The notes beneath the pieces were generated by a model, which saw only the letters and a list, made by a program, of their open reading frames with translations, ran no database searches and was not told the DNA's origin. Shown piece by piece: positions 8,533 through 18,165 of a stretch of DNA of 64,000 nucleotides; positions within the stretch are counted from its first letter, which is position 1, and every line of letters starts with the position of its first letter. Source of the DNA: Streptomyces triticirhizae (GTDB lineage: Bacteria; Actinomycetota; Actinomycetes; Streptomycetales; Streptomycetaceae); assembly GCF_003696235.1 (NCBI RefSeq), contig NZ_RFFJ01000005.1, forward strand, positions 24,169-88,168. Reading direction: 5' to 3'. Both the position numbers and the translations under genes were made by a program.

Positions 8533-9402
8533 ATGAGCCAAGGGCAGGGGGGACCCCAGTGGGTTCCCGGGGGAGACGCGCGTCCGGACTGGAACCGGCT
8601 GGCGGCCGACGCCGACAAGCAACGGGCCAGGAAGCGCTGGACGATCATCGGCTCCTGTGTGGGCGCCGCCGTCGTCATCGGCGTGGTCGTCGCGCTCGCC
8701 ATCGTCAGCCAGGGTGACGACGAGGGCGGACCGACCGCCAGCACCGCCACCACCCTGCCCGAGAGCACCGCCGAGTCCGACGACGCCGAGCCGACGTTCG
8801 GCGAGACGACGCTGCCCCCCGTGCCCTCGGCCCGCGAGTTCATCAGCGACGCCGAGAAGGACGTCGCGCCCTTCGACGTGAACGGCTTCTACGGCGAGGA
8901 CCCGATGGAGGTCGACGACCGCTCCTACGCCCTGGCCGCGAGCGACGGCAGCGAGGACTGCGCCTCCCTCACCACCGGTGGCCTGGCCTCGCTCCTGGAG
9001 GAACAGGGCTGCGCCGGCCTGCTCCGCGCGACCTATGTCGGCGGCGGGGTGGCCGTCACCGTGGGCGTGGCCCAGCTGCCATCCGAGGAGGCCGCGGCGG
9101 CGGTCCACGGCGCGGACGAGCTGAGCGGGACGCTCCAGGCCCTGCCCGGCGGCGACGCCGGCGCCCTCTGCGAGCGCGGCGGCTGCCGGACCACCCGTAA
9201 CCAGGTGGGCCGCTACGTCTACCTGACCATCGCGGGCAACGCGGACGGCAGCCCCGACAGCGGCGACGGCACCGCCGCGCAGCAGGCCGCGCGGGACGGC
9301 AACGACCACGCGTTCTCGCAGATCATCCGGCGCGGAGAGACGCAGGCGTCCGCCTCGGCCAGCGCGATCGTCGAAGAACGCCGCCGCAGCCAGGAAGGTT
9401 AG
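8533..9402 (+). CDS. Membrane-anchored hypothetical protein with extracytoplasmic Cys-rich domain
   Basis: A 289-residue protein: about 35 cytoplasmic residues including a basic KQRARKRW patch, one transmembrane helix around residues 37-59 (TIIGSCVGAAVVIGVVVALA), a Thr/Ser/Glu-rich linker, then an outside domain with four cysteines in DCASL, EQGCAGL and LCERGGCRTT, suited to two disulfides. The topology is read from the positive-inside pattern. No enzymatic motif is visible and I do not recognise a named family, although similar single-pass proteins are common in streptomycetes. It faces truA tail to tail, with a mobile-type inverted repeat in between. Confidence 0.75.
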   Translation: MSQGQGGPQWVPGGDARPDWNRLAADADKQRARKRWTIIGSCVGAAVVIGVVVALAIVSQGDDEGGPTASTATTLPESTAESDDAEPTFGETTLPPVPSAREFISDAEKDVAPFDVNGFYGEDPMEVDDRSYALAASDGSEDCASLTTGGLASLLEEQGCAGLLRATYVGGGVAVTVGVAQLPSEEAAAAVHGADELSGTLQALPGGDAGALCERGGCRTTRNQVGRYVYLTIAGNADGSPDSGDGTAAQQAARDGNDHAFSQIIRRGETQASASASAIVEERRRSQEG

Positions 9403-9431
9403 TTTCTTCCGGGGAGCGCCCACCGGGGTGA

Positions 9432-9553
9432 GGGGCGCGGGGAACTGCGCGAGCAACCCACCAAGCAGCCGCAGACGACCACCCAACAAGCCCCAGCAGA
9501 CGCACCGTCGAGCGCGGCCCGCCAACAATCACCCGCGCGGTTCCCCGCGCCCC
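9432..9553. repeat. MITE-like element with 20-base inverted ends
   Basis: The left end GGGGCGCGGGGAACTGCGCG (9432-9451) and the right end CGCGCGGTTCCCCGCGCCCC (9534-9553) are reverse complements apart from one base. The 82 bases between them are C- and A-rich and non-coding. It lies between the convergent ends of the hypothetical membrane gene and truA. From memory, sequences starting GGGGCGCGGGGAAC recur between genes in many Streptomyces genomes. A partial relative occurs at 57912 in this window. Confidence 0.65.
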
Positions 9554-9597
9554 CAGATCCGTGGGCGCCCCCGCAGTCGCCACAGTTCCCACACCCG

Positions 9598-10443
9598 TCA
9601 GCCACGGTGCGCGCTCCCGAGAGTCCGCAACGTGCGGGACTCCCGGTTCCGCTCCGCCAGCAACTCGTCGGGCGGGTACGCCACTTCCTCCAGCGTCAGC
9701 CCGTGCGGCCGCACCACATGCACCGCCGAGTCCCGCACCCCGCCCGCCAGCACCCGCGCCGGCCAGTCGGGCGGCCGGTGCCCGTCACCGACGAAGAGCA
9801 ACGCCCCCACCAGCGCCCGCACCATGTTGTGGCAGAACGCGTCCGCCCGCACCGTTCCCTCGACCACCCCGTCCGGCTCCCGCCGCCACCGCAGCGTCAA
9901 CAGCCGACGGATCGTCGTGGCGCCCTCCCGCCGCCGGCAGTACGCCGCGAAGTCGTGCTCGCCCAGCAGCAGTTCGGACGCCTCGTTCATCGCGTCCACG
10001 TCCAACGGCCAGTTGTGCCACAGCACATGCCCGCGCCGCAGCGGATCGACCCCGCCCGGGTGGTCGCTGACCCGGTACGCGTAGCGCCGCCACAACGCCG
10101 AGAACCGCGCGTCGAAGTGCGGCGGCGCCTCGGACACCCGCCACACCCGCACGTCCTGCGGCAGCCGCCCCGCCAGCCGCCGCAGCAGCGCGTCCCGCTG
10201 TTCCGCCCACACCCCGGCCGGCAGGTCCACATGCGCCACCTGCCCCCGCGCGTGCACCCCCGCGTCGGTCCGCCCCGCCACGGTCAGCTCCCAGGGCCGC
10301 TCGGCCCGCGTCACCACCCGCAGCGCGTCCTCCAACTCCCCCTGCACGGTGCGCTTGCCGCGCTGCCGCGCCCAGCCGGAGAACTCCCGCCCGTCATACG
10401 CCAGATCGAGCCGCACCCGCACCGGCCCGGGCTCCTCGCCCAC
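9598..10443 (-). CDS. truA: tRNA pseudouridine(38-40) synthase
   Basis: A 281-residue TruA, which converts uridines 38-40 of the tRNA anticodon arm to pseudouridine. [17 protein letters not shown] opens the fold, and [19 protein letters not shown] contains the catalytic Asp. [19 protein letters not shown] is the conserved C-terminal segment. The start is a GTG at 10441-10443. It follows rplQ after a hairpin at 10462-10491, so it is probably read by leakage from the ribosomal transcript. Confidence 0.95.
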   Translation of the reverse strand: MGEEPGPVRVRLDLAYDGREFSGWARQRGKRTVQGELEDALRVVTRAERPWELTVAGRTDAGVHARGQVAHVDLPAGVWAEQRDALLRRLAGRLPQDVRVWRVSEAPPHFDARFSALWRRYAYRVSDHPGGVDPLRRGHVLWHNWPLDVDAMNEASELLLGEHDFAAYCRRREGATTIRRLLTLRWRREPDGVVEGTVRADAFCHNMVRALVGALLFVGDGHRPPDWPARVLAGGVRDSAVHVVRPHGLTLEEVAYPPDELLAERNRESRTLRTLGSAHRG

Positions 10444-10461
10444 AGCGCCTCCTCATCACGG

Positions 10462-10491
10462 CGGGCCCGCACCCTGGCAGGTGCGGGCCCG
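10462..10491 (-). terminator. Hairpin between rplQ and truA
   Basis: A perfect 12-bp stem CGGGCCCGCACC / GGTGCGGGCCCG with loop CTGGCA, 29 bases after the rplQ stop and 18 before the truA start. It marks the end or attenuation point of the alpha operon. Confidence 0.7.
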
Positions 10492-10520
10492 TCGGTGGAA
10501 CCGAAAACGGAAGAAAGGAC

Positions 10521-11045
10521 TCAGTCGTCCTTCTTCTCCTCGGCCTTCTCCTCGGCCTGCTCGTCCTTGGCCTCGGTGGCCTCGGTGGCCTCCGTCGCCT
10601 CGGCCGGCCGCTCGGCGGCGGTCTCCCGCTCCTTGGCCGCGCGCCGGGTGGCACCCTCGGCCTCGCCCACCGCCTTCTGCTGCACGGTCAGCGCCTCGAC
10701 CAGCTCGATCACGGCCATCGGCGCGTTGTCGCCACGGCGCGGGCCGATCTTGGTGATCCGGGTGTAGCCGCCGGGGCGGTTCTCGTACCGGGGGCCGATC
10801 TCCGTGAACAGCGTGTGCACCACGCTCTTGTCGCGGATGGTCTGCATCACCTGGCGACGGTTGTGCAGGTCGCCCTTCTTCGCCTTGGTGATCAGCCGCT
10901 CGGCAACGGGCCGCAGCCGCCGGGCCTTGGCCACGGTGGTGGTGATGCGGCCGTGCTCGAAGAGCGAGGTGGCGAGGTTCGCCAGCATGAGGCGCTCGTG
11001 GGCGGGGCTGCCGCCCAGCCTGCGGCCCTTGGTGGGCGTAGGCAT
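10521..11045 (-). CDS. rplQ: 50S ribosomal protein L17
   Basis: A 174-residue L17. The first 120 residues are the ribosomal core ([19 protein letters not shown], then [19 protein letters not shown] and [17 protein letters not shown]). The last 50 are an acidic, Glu/Ala/Lys-rich tail with repeated EAT triplets encoded by nine-base repeats; such tails are common in streptomycete L17. It is the last ribosomal gene of the alpha operon, 119 bases after rpoA. Confidence 0.96.
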   Translation of the reverse strand: MPTPTKGRRLGGSPAHERLMLANLATSLFEHGRITTTVAKARRLRPVAERLITKAKKGDLHNRRQVMQTIRDKSVVHTLFTEIGPRYENRPGGYTRITKIGPRRGDNAPMAVIELVEALTVQQKAVGEAEGATRRAAKERETAAERPAEATEATEATEAKDEQAEEKAEEKKDD

Positions 11046-11164
11046 GACTCTCTCCTGTCATCTCTGCACCGGCCGTGTCAGGTACCGGTGTCAGGTCGCC
11101 CGGGGCGGACGCCCCGGAAGTGCGGTGGCGGGGCCGGGGCGAACGAGGCCGCCCCGGCGTCCGC

Positions 11165-12187
11165 TCAGTACTGCTCGGTCTCGGCGAAGCCGGTGTCGCC
11201 CTCGTCCTCCGCGCCGAACGCGTCGGCGGCGGTGGTCGGGTCGAATCCGGGCGGGCTGTCCTTGAGGGCCAGGCCCATGCCGGCCAGCTTGGCCTTGACC
11301 TCGTCGATCGACTTGGCGCCGAAGTTCCTGATGTCCAGCAGGTCGGCCTCGGAGCGGGCGACCAGCTCGCCGACGGAGTGGATGCCCTCGCGCTTGAGGC
11401 AGTTGTAGGACCGGACGGTCAGCTCCAACTCCTCGATGGGCAGCGCCAGATCGGCGGCCAGCGCGGCGTCCGTCGGGGACGGGCCCATGTCGATGCCCTC
11501 GGCGTCCACGTTCAGCTCGCGGGCCAGGCCGAACAGCTCGACCAGGGTCTTGCCGGCCGAGGCCATGGCGTCCCTGGGCCGCATGGCCTCCTTGGTCTCG
11601 ACGTCGACGATCAGCTTGTCGAAGTCGGTGCGCTGCTCGACACGGGTCGCCTCCACCTTGTAGGTGACCTTGAGCACCGGGCTGTAGATGGAGTCCACCG
11701 GGATGCGGCCGATCTCCTGGCCGACCTGCTTGTTCTGGACGGCGGAGACATAGCCGCGACCGCGCTCGACGGTCAGCTCCATCTCCAGCTTGCCCTTGTT
11801 GTTCAGGGTGGCCAGCACCAGGTCGGGGTTGTGCACCTCGACCCCGGCCGGCGGCGCGATGTCGGCGGCGGTCACCAGCCCGGGCCCCTGCTTGCGCAGG
11901 TACATCACCACGGGCTCGTCGTGCTCCGATGAGACGACCAGCTGCTTGATGTTGAGGATCAGGTCGGTGACGTCCTCCTTGACCCCGGGCACGGTGGTGA
12001 ACTCGTGCAGCACCCCGTCGATCCGGATGCTGGTGACGGCCGCACCGGGGATCGAGGAGAGCAGCGTGCGCCGCAGGGAGTTGCCGAGGGTGTAGCCGAA
12101 GCCCGGCTCCAGCGGCTCGATGACGAACCGGGAACGGAACTCGTCCACGACCTCTTCGGTCAGGGAAGGACGCTGAGCGATCAGCAT
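11165..12187 (-). CDS. rpoA: RNA polymerase alpha subunit
   Basis: A 340-residue alpha subunit. The N-terminal assembly domain covers residues 1-230 (MLIAQRPSL, then [20 protein letters not shown]). A short linker leads to the C-terminal domain, about 250-320, with [20 protein letters not shown] and [17 protein letters not shown], which binds UP elements and activators. The C-terminus is acidic. The ATG at 12185-12187 gives the normal streptomycete length. A hairpin lies in the 164-base gap before it. Confidence 0.97.
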   Translation of the reverse strand: MLIAQRPSLTEEVVDEFRSRFVIEPLEPGFGYTLGNSLRRTLLSSIPGAAVTSIRIDGVLHEFTTVPGVKEDVTDLILNIKQLVVSSEHDEPVVMYLRKQGPGLVTAADIAPPAGVEVHNPDLVLATLNNKGKLEMELTVERGRGYVSAVQNKQVGQEIGRIPVDSIYSPVLKVTYKVEATRVEQRTDFDKLIVDVETKEAMRPRDAMASAGKTLVELFGLARELNVDAEGIDMGPSPTDAALAADLALPIEELELTVRSYNCLKREGIHSVGELVARSEADLLDIRNFGAKSIDEVKAKLAGMGLALKDSPPGFDPTTAADAFGAEDEGDTGFAETEQY

Positions 12188-12295
12188 GAGGTGAACTCCA
12201 GTCTTCGGCACCCGCTATTTGATGCCGAGCCAGACGGTGTGTGCGGTGTGGGGGGCGCCCCCGCTGCGGGGCACGCCCCCCAGGGTACGGAAGCC

Positions 12296-12321
12296 GCCGG
12301 GTGAGCTGGCTCACCCGGCGA
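12296..12321 (-). terminator. Hairpin in the rpsD-rpoA gap
   Basis: An 11-bp stem, CGCCGGGTGAG / CTCACCCGGCG with loop CTGG, lies 30 bases after the rpsD stop. It could attenuate transcription into rpoA or stabilise the upstream message. No U-run follows. Confidence 0.5.
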
Positions 12322-12351
12322 CGTCCGGTCGTGCGGGTCCTCCTGGGAGGA

Positions 12352-12978
12352 CTACTTCGAGTACAGCTCGACGATCAGCTGCTCCTGCACCTGGGTGTCG
12401 ATCACCTGGCGCTCGGGCATCGCGTGGACCAGGATGCGGAGCCGCGAGGGCACCACCTCCAGCCACGCCGGAACGGTCCGCTCCCCCGCCTCGGCCTGTG
12501 CCACCTGGAACGGGGTCATGTTCCTGGAGGACTCCCGCACCTCGACGATGTCGTTGGGCGAGACCCGAGCGGACGGGATGTCCGTCTTCCTGCCGTTGAG
12601 CAGGATGTGACCGTGCCGGACCAACTGGCGGGCGTGGTCACGGGACTTGGCGAAGCCCGCCCGGTAGACCACGTTGTCGAGACGGGTCTCCAGGATGCGG
12701 AGGAGGTTCTCGCCCGTCTTGCCCGACTGCCGGTTGGCCTCGTTGTAGTACCCCCGGAACTGCTTCTCCAGGACGCCGTAGATGCGCGCGCACTTCTGCT
12801 TCTCGCGCTTCTGCAGCAGGTACTCGCTGTCCTTGGTGCGCCCGCGTCCGTGCTCACCCGGGGGGTAAGGACGGATCTCGATCGGGCACTTCGCGCTCTC
12901 GCACTTAGCTCCCTTGAGGAAGAGCTTCTGCTTCTCCCGACGGCAACGCTTGCAGTCGGCCCCGGTGTAACGCGCCAT
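12352..12978 (-). CDS. rpsD: 30S ribosomal protein S4
   Basis: A 208-residue S4, a primary 16S rRNA binder of the 5' domain. It carries Cys9, Cys12, Cys26 and Cys31, the same zinc-ribbon spacing as Thermus S4, so it is the zinc-binding form. The S4 RNA-binding domain follows (RLDNVVYRAGFAKSRDHARQ, then LVRHGHILLNGRK). In other bacteria S4 is the autogenous repressor of the alpha operon. Gap to rpsK is 41 bases. Confidence 0.97.
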   Translation of the reverse strand: MARYTGADCKRCRREKQKLFLKGAKCESAKCPIEIRPYPPGEHGRGRTKDSEYLLQKREKQKCARIYGVLEKQFRGYYNEANRQSGKTGENLLRILETRLDNVVYRAGFAKSRDHARQLVRHGHILLNGRKTDIPSARVSPNDIVEVRESSRNMTPFQVAQAEAGERTVPAWLEVVPSRLRILVHAMPERQVIDTQVQEQLIVELYSK

Positions 12979-13019
12979 AGTTCTGTTGTTCTCCTACTTC
13001 GACTGGAGATCCGGCTGGA

Positions 13020-13424
13020 TCAGACGCGGCGACGCTTCGGCGGGCGGCAGCCGTTGTGCGGGGTGGGGGTGACGTCCTGGATCGAACCGACCTCCAGGCC
13101 GGTGGCCTGGAGCGAGCGAATCGCGGTCTCCCGGCCGGAGCCGGGGCCCTTCACGAAGACGTCCACCTTGCGCATCCCGTGCTCCTGCGCGCGGCGGGCG
13201 GCGTTCTCGGCGGCCATCTGCGCCGCGAACGGCGTGGACTTACGCGAGCCCTTGAAGCCGACGTGCCCGGCCGAGGCCCAGGAGATCACGTTGCCGGTGG
13301 GGTCGGTGATCGAGACGATCGTGTTGTTGAACGTGCTCTTGATGTGAGCGTGCCCGTGGGCGACGTTCTTCTTTTCCTTCCGGCGCACCTTCTTGGCGCC
13401 GGCCGTACGGCCCTTTGGAGGCAT
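13020..13424 (-). CDS. rpsK: 30S ribosomal protein S11
   Basis: A 134-residue S11 of the platform. Recognised by [20 protein letters not shown] and the C-terminal [18 protein letters not shown]. Its N-terminus is rich in Lys/Arg as usual. It lies 70 bases after rpsM in the alpha operon. Confidence 0.97.
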   Translation of the reverse strand: MPPKGRTAGAKKVRRKEKKNVAHGHAHIKSTFNNTIVSITDPTGNVISWASAGHVGFKGSRKSTPFAAQMAAENAARRAQEHGMRKVDVFVKGPGSGRETAIRSLQATGLEVGSIQDVTPTPHNGCRPPKRRRV

Positions 13425-13494
13425 AGAGGTGTCTCACTCCCGTGGAGGTGGTCGGTCCTGCCAGTGACGGACCGGTGGTCTGCGTCCTGGCGGA

Positions 13495-13875
13495 CTACTT
13501 CTTGCCCGGCTTCTTCTTGCCGGCGATCGCGCGACGCGGTCCCTTGCGGGTGCGGGCGTTGGTCCTGGTCCGCTGGCCGTGCACGGGGAGGCCACGGCGG
13601 TGGCGCAGTCCCTCGTAGCACTGGATCTCGACCTTGCGGCGGATGTCGGCCTGGATCTCCCGGCGGAGGTCACCCTCGGTCTTGATGTTGTTGTCCACGT
13701 ACTCGCGGATCTTGACGAGGTCCTCCTCGGCAAGGTCACGCACGCGGGTGTCCGGGTTCACCCCGGTGTTGGCCAGGGTCTCCTTGGCAAGGGTGCGCCC
13801 GATGCCGAAGACGTAGGTGAGGGCGACCTCGACGCGCTTCTCACGCGGGAGGTCAACGCCTGCGAGGCGTGCCAT
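13495..13875 (-). CDS. rpsM: 30S ribosomal protein S13
   Basis: A 126-residue S13 of the 30S head, which contacts P-site tRNA and L5. It begins [20 protein letters not shown], holds the helix-two-turn-helix [20 protein letters not shown], and ends in a basic GKKKPGKK tail. A 193-base gap separates it from rpmJ, the longest inside this cluster, and may hold a minor promoter; it contains CGTAAG / CTTACG inverted hexamers at 13925-13946. Confidence 0.97.
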   Translation of the reverse strand: MARLAGVDLPREKRVEVALTYVFGIGRTLAKETLANTGVNPDTRVRDLAEEDLVKIREYVDNNIKTEGDLRREIQADIRRKVEIQCYEGLRHRRGLPVHGQRTRTNARTRKGPRRAIAGKKKPGKK

Positions 13876-14068
13876 GTATGTGGCTCCTGTTGGATAGCTC
13901 GGAGGTCTTCCGCAGCACCGTTCCCGTAAGACTCGAAGGGCTTACGAGCCGGGTCCCCGGCCTCCGACCGGGGGTGTCGTCCCCGCGCTGAGCGAGGGGT
14001 CGGGTGTCTGCGTCTGTAACGTGTAACGTCGCTCGCGTCGCGGCGAAGCTGCGGGGTCGTGCGGTGCG

Positions 14069-14182
14069 TCAGCCCTGGCGCTGCTTGTGGCGCAGGTTCT
14101 CGCAGATGACCATGACGCGCCCGTGGCGGCGGATCACCTTGCACTTGTCGCAGATCTTCTTGACGCTCGGCCTGACCTTCAT
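14069..14182 (-). CDS. rpmJ: 50S ribosomal protein L36
   Basis: A 37-residue L36, [20 protein letters not shown] followed by [17 protein letters not shown]. Cys11, Cys14, Cys27 and His32 form the zinc knuckle, so this is the zinc-containing form. Zur-controlled zinc-free paralogues exist in many actinomycetes but none is in this window. It lies 45 bases downstream of infA. Confidence 0.96.
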   Translation of the reverse strand: MKVRPSVKKICDKCKVIRRHGRVMVICENLRHKQRQG

Positions 14183-14227
14183 GGACTGAGGCTCTCCGGG
14201 TCTCGATCTGTCTTCTTCTGTGAGGTT

Positions 14228-14449
14228 CTACTTGTAGCGGTAGACGATCCGCCCGCGTGTCAGGTCGTAGGGAGACAGCTCCACCACGACCCGGTCGTCG
14301 GGAAGAATACGGATGTAGTGCATCCGCATCTTGCCGCTGATGTGCGCGAGGACCTGGTGCCCGTTCTGAAGCTCCACCTTGAACATCGCGTTCGGGAGAG
14401 ATTCGACGACGGTGCCCTCGATCTCGATGGCCCCTTGTTTTTTGGCCAT
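14228..14449 (-). CDS. infA: Translation initiation factor IF-1
   Basis: A 73-residue OB-fold protein that binds the ribosomal A site during initiation. [20 protein letters not shown] and [19 protein letters not shown] are diagnostic. The ATG at 14447-14449 is the family start; an open extension upstream to 14509 does not match IF-1. It leads the group infA-rpmJ-rpsM-rpsK-rpsD-rpoA-rplQ. Confidence 0.97.
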   Translation of the reverse strand: MAKKQGAIEIEGTVVESLPNAMFKVELQNGHQVLAHISGKMRMHYIRILPDDRVVVELSPYDLTRGRIVYRYK

Positions 14450-14524
14450 GCTTGAGCGCTTCACCTTCCGGGATCGGCTACCTGGATGGCCCTGGGCAGA
14501 CGGGTGCACCAGGACCGACGAATC

Positions 14525-14530
14525 AGTCTA
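14525..14530 (-). promoter_or_regulatory. Possible -10 element for infA
   Basis: TAGACT on the minus strand, about 75 bases before infA and after the map terminator. The -35 region is poor (TTCGTC or TCGTCT at 17-18 bases), so this is only a suggestion. Confidence 0.3.
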
Positions 14531-14556
14531 CGACACCCCACCCGAAAAGACGAATC

Positions 14557-14586
14557 AATGATCCATTCCCCAGGGAAGAGATCATT
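14557..14586 (-). terminator. Hairpin at the end of map
   Basis: Outer stem AATGATC / GATCATT with an inner TTCCC / GGGAA pairing, overlapping the last two bases of the map stop codon. Its A/T-rich arms stand out from the GC-rich surroundings. It separates map from infA. Confidence 0.5.
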
Positions 14587-15433
14587 ATGCCAAGGGATCG
14601 GGCGCCGTCGTCACGCCCAGCTCCGCCAGCCGGGCCTTCCCGCCGTCCACGGCGGTCAGCACCAGCGGGCCCTCCTCGGTCAGCGCCACCGAGTGCTCCC
14701 AGTGCGAGGCCCAGGTGCCGTCGTTGGACTTGACCGTCCAGTCGTCCGACAGCACATGTGTCTTCGGGGTGCCCAGGGTCAACATCGGCTCGATCGCCAG
14801 GCAGAAGCCGGGGACCAGCTTGGGACCGCGCCCGCGCCTGCGGTCCACGTAGTTCAGCAGGTGCGGGTCCATGTGCATCTCGCTGCCGATGCCGTGGCCG
14901 CCGTAGCCCTCGACGATGCCGTACCTGCCCGAAGGCGGCAGCGGCTGGCGGCGGATGTAGCTCTCGATCGCACGGGAGACGTCGACGAGGCGGTTGCCCC
15001 TGCGCATCGCGGCGATGCCGGCCCAGAGCGAGTCCTCGGTCACCTTGTTCAACGCGGCCAGCTCGGCCGGCCGTTCGGTGTCCGGGCCGCCCCCGACGAA
15101 GACCGTGATCGCCGCGTCGGCGTGCCAGCCGTCCACGATGGCGCCGGCGTCGATGGAGAGCAGGTCGCCGTCCTTGAGCACGGTCTTCTCGTCGGGGATG
15201 CCGTGCACCACCACGTCGTTCACCGAGGTGCAGATGTTGCCGGGGAAGCCGCCGTAGCCGAGGAAGTTGGGCTTGGCGCCGTGGTTGGCGAGGGTCCGCG
15301 CGGCGACCCGGTCCAGATCGGCGGTGGTGGCCCCGGGCACGGCGGCCTCGGCACACCTGCGGTGTATCTCGGCCACCACCAGACCCGCGGCCCGCATCCG
15401 GGCGATCTGCTCCGGGGTCTTGATCTCCACCAT
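14585..15433 (-). CDS. map: Type I methionine aminopeptidase
   Basis: A 282-residue enzyme that removes N-terminal Met from new proteins. The five metal ligands are visible: two Asp in LLSIDAGAIVDGWHADAA, the His of GYGGHGIGSEMH, the Glu of LAIEPMLTLG and the Glu of ASHWEHSVALTEEG. Its N-terminus (MVEIKTPEQIARMRAAGLVV) is that of the short type Ia form without a zinc-finger extension. It lies 80 bases after adk in the usual secY-adk-map order. Confidence 0.96.
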   Translation of the reverse strand: MVEIKTPEQIARMRAAGLVVAEIHRRCAEAAVPGATTADLDRVAARTLANHGAKPNFLGYGGFPGNICTSVNDVVVHGIPDEKTVLKDGDLLSIDAGAIVDGWHADAAITVFVGGGPDTERPAELAALNKVTEDSLWAGIAAMRRGNRLVDVSRAIESYIRRQPLPPSGRYGIVEGYGGHGIGSEMHMDPHLLNYVDRRRGRGPKLVPGFCLAIEPMLTLGTPKTHVLSDDWTVKSNDGTWASHWEHSVALTEEGPLVLTAVDGGKARLAELGVTTAPDPLA

Positions 15434-15513
15434 CGGAAACGTTCCTTTCCCACACCGGCCAGGGGCCGGCCCTCAGCCGGCGCGGGGGCCGGCGTTCACC
15501 AGCGAGCGTCGAC

Positions 15514-16167
15514 TCAGCCGAGGCCCGGCAGGGCCGCCAGGGCCCGCCGCGTCACCTCGGGCACCGGGGCGAGGGCCGAGATCGTGGAGACCAGGCCCTG
15601 CTCGCGGTAGTAGTCGATGATCGGCTCGGTCTCCTCGTGGTAGACCGCCAGCCGCTTGCGAACGGTCTCAGCCCGGTCGTCGTCCCGCTGGTACAGCTCC
15701 CCGCCGCAGACGTCGCAGACGCCCTCCTGGCGCGGCGGGTTGTACTCCACATGGAAGACGTGCGCGCTGTCCGCGCGGCACATGCGGCGGCCGGCGATCC
15801 GCTTGACCACCTCGTCCTCGGGGACCTCCAGGTCCAGCACCGCGTCGAGCTTCTGGTCCGCCTCGGCCAGGGAGGCGTCCAGCGCCTTGGCCTGGCCGAT
15901 GTTCCTCGGGAAGCCGTCGAGCAGGAACCCCTCCCTGGCGTCCGGCTGGGCCATCCGCTCGGCGGCCATCGCGATGGTCAGCTCGTCCGGAACCAGGCCG
16001 CCCTCGCGCAGGATCGACTCGACCTGGCGCCCCAGCTCCGTCCCCTCGCTGATGTTGGCCCTGAAGAGGTTGCCGGTGGAGATGTGCGGGATGGACAGCT
16101 GCTCGGCCAGCAGAGCGGCCTGTGTGCCCTTGCCCGCACCCGGCGGTCCGACGAGGACGATGCGCAT
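15514..16167 (-). CDS. adk: Adenylate kinase
   Basis: A 217-residue long-form adenylate kinase (ATP + AMP = 2 ADP). The P-loop is GPPGAGKGT at residues 7-15; GFLLDGFPRN holds the AMP-site Arg. The lid carries RRMCRADSAHVFH and VCDVCGG, so three cysteines and a histidine could bind zinc. The ATG shares its A with the TGA of secY (TGATG), so the two are translationally coupled. Confidence 0.97.
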   Translation of the reverse strand: MRIVLVGPPGAGKGTQAALLAEQLSIPHISTGNLFRANISEGTELGRQVESILREGGLVPDELTIAMAAERMAQPDAREGFLLDGFPRNIGQAKALDASLAEADQKLDAVLDLEVPEDEVVKRIAGRRMCRADSAHVFHVEYNPPRQEGVCDVCGGELYQRDDDRAETVRKRLAVYHEETEPIIDYYREQGLVSTISALAPVPEVTRRALAALPGLG

Positions 16168-17489
16168 CAGCGGAGGAACCCTTCGTAATTTCGCTGGTGG
16201 AGCTGGCTCTCGATCTGCCGGACGGTCTCCAGGCCGACGCCCACGATGATCAGGATCGACGTGCCGCCGAACGGGAAGTCCTGCTGCGCGTCGAACATGA
16301 TCAGAGCCAACGTGGGCACCAGGGCGATCAGACCGAGATAGAGCGAACCAGGCCAGGTGATCCGGTTCAGCACATAGCTCAGGTACTCGACCGTGGGCCT
16401 GCCTGCCCGGATACCCGGGATGAAACCACCATACTTCTTCATGTTCTCGGCCACGTCCTCAGGGTTGAACGTGATGGCCACATAGAAGAAGGCGAAGAAG
16501 ACGATCAGCACGAAGTACGTGACGATGTAGTACGGGTGGTCACCGCCGGTGAAGTACCGGTTGACCCAGTCCGTCCAGCCGCCGGAGTCGTTGCCGGCGA
16601 ACTGCACCAGCAGCTGCGGGATGTAGAGCAGCGAGGACGCGAAGATCACGGGGATCACGCCGGCCTGGTTGACCTTGAGCGGGATGTAGGTCGAGGTCCC
16701 GCCGTAGGAGCGGCGGCCGATCATGCGCTTCGCGTACTGCACCGGGATGCGGCGCTGGGCCAGCTCGACGAAGACCACCAGGCCGACCATCGCCAGGCCG
16801 CAGGCCACCACGGTGCCGAACTCGATCCAGCCGTCGGCCAGGGTGCCCTGCTGCTTGATCCGCCAGAGCGCGCCGGGGAAGCCGGCCGCGATGGAGACGA
16901 ACATCAGCATGGACATGCCGTTGCCGATGCCCCGGTCGGTGATCAGCTCACCCAGCCACATGATCAGCGCGGTGGCGGAGGTCAGGGCGACGACCATCAC
17001 CAGCGTGGTGAAGATCGAGTCGTCCGGGATGATGTCGTTGGCCACCGTGCACTGCGGGAAGAGGGTGCCGCTGCGGGCGGTCGCGACCAGGCCGGTGGCC
17101 TGGAGCACCGCGAGGGCGATCGTCAGGTAGCGGGTGTACTGCGTGATCTTCGCCTGCCCGGACTGGCCCTCCTTCTTCAGGGCCTCCAGGCGCGGGATCA
17201 CCACCACCAGCAGCTGGAGGATGATGCTCGCCGTGATGTACGGCATGATCCCCAGGGCGAAGATGGTGAGTTGCAGCAGCGCGCCACCGCTGAACATGTT
17301 GACCAGACCGAAGAGGCTGGAGCCGGCGCCCGCTTCGGCCTCTTTCACACACTGATCGACGTTCTGGAAGCTGACGCCAGGCACGGGTACGTGCTGGCCC
17401 AGGCGGAACACCACGACGATGCCCAGGGTGAAGAGCAGCTTTTTACGCAGATCAGGCGTCTGGAACGCCCGGGCGAACGCGGTGAGCAC
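16167..17489 (-). CDS. secY: Protein translocase subunit SecY
   Basis: A 440-residue, ten-helix channel protein of the SecYEG translocon in the cell membrane. Recognised by FTLGIVVVFRLGQHVPVPGV, the plug-loop region after it, and GIRAGRPTVEYLSYVLNRIT near the end. The start is a GTG with AGGAGGAG just upstream. A strong hairpin precedes it in the 195-base gap to rplO. Its partner secE is also in the window. Confidence 0.96.
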   Translation of the reverse strand: MLTAFARAFQTPDLRKKLLFTLGIVVVFRLGQHVPVPGVSFQNVDQCVKEAEAGAGSSLFGLVNMFSGGALLQLTIFALGIMPYITASIILQLLVVVIPRLEALKKEGQSGQAKITQYTRYLTIALAVLQATGLVATARSGTLFPQCTVANDIIPDDSIFTTLVMVVALTSATALIMWLGELITDRGIGNGMSMLMFVSIAAGFPGALWRIKQQGTLADGWIEFGTVVACGLAMVGLVVFVELAQRRIPVQYAKRMIGRRSYGGTSTYIPLKVNQAGVIPVIFASSLLYIPQLLVQFAGNDSGGWTDWVNRYFTGGDHPYYIVTYFVLIVFFAFFYVAITFNPEDVAENMKKYGGFIPGIRAGRPTVEYLSYVLNRITWPGSLYLGLIALVPTLALIMFDAQQDFPFGGTSILIIVGVGLETVRQIESQLHQRNYEGFLR

Positions 17490-17617
17490 GGCTCCTCCTG
17501 CACCCCCCGCGCCACGCGAGAGGCTAGGGTCTTGAAGTCCAACGAATATGACAGTTCAGGTCTGGCGGCGGCACAACGTCCGCCACCTTACCGGCGGATG
17601 GGCCCCGCCGGAACGAC

Positions 17618-17653
17618 TGACCGGGGATGCCTGCGCTCAGGCACCCCCGGTCA
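17618..17653 (-). terminator. Hairpin between rplO and secY
   Basis: A 16-bp stem, TGACCGGGGATGCCTG with CAGGCACCCCCGGTCA, loop CGCT; the one mismatch becomes a G-U pair in the transcript. It begins 31 bases after the rplO stop, marking the end of the spc ribosomal segment or an attenuator before secY. Confidence 0.7.
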
Positions 17654-17684
17654 CTCGGTAAACCGGCCGAAGATCCTTCGGCTT

Positions 17685-18164
17685 TCAGGACAACTCGGTC
17701 ACGGAGCCACCGGCGGCGGTGATCTTCTCCTTGGCGGAGGCGGAGACGGCATCGACCGTCACCGTCAGCGCCACCGAGATCTCGCCGCTGCCCAGCACCT
17801 TCACGAGTTCGTTCTTGCGCACGGCGCCCTTGGCCACCAGGTCGGCCTTCGTCACCTCGCCACCCCCCGGGTAGAGGGCGGCCAGCTTCTCGACGTTCAC
17901 CACCTGGTAGTTCTTGTGCGCCGGGTTCCTGAAGCCCTTGAGCTTGGGCAGCCGCTGGATCAGCGGGAGTTGCCCACCCTCGAAGCCGGCGCGCACCTGG
18001 TAGCGGGCCTTGGTGCCCTTGGTGCCGCGACCCGCGGTCTTGCCCTTGGACGCCTCACCACGGCCCACGCGGACCTTGGACTTCTTGGCGCCGGGGGCCG
18101 GCCTGAGGTCGTGCAGCTTCAGCGGGCCGTCCGACGACGTGTTCTCCTTGGCGAGGTCCGCCAT
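17685..18164 (-). CDS. rplO: 50S ribosomal protein L15
   Basis: A 159-residue L15. [20 protein letters not shown] and [20 protein letters not shown] are the family signature, followed by [14 protein letters not shown]. Its C-terminus has the compact domain ending [15 protein letters not shown]. One base separates it from rpmD. Confidence 0.97.
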   Translation of the reverse strand: MADLAKENTSSDGPLKLHDLRPAPGAKKSKVRVGRGEASKGKTAGRGTKGTKARYQVRAGFEGGQLPLIQRLPKLKGFRNPAHKNYQVVNVEKLAALYPGGGEVTKADLVAKGAVRKNELVKVLGSGEISVALTVTVDAVSASAKEKITAAGGSVTELS

Positions 18165-18165
18165 C

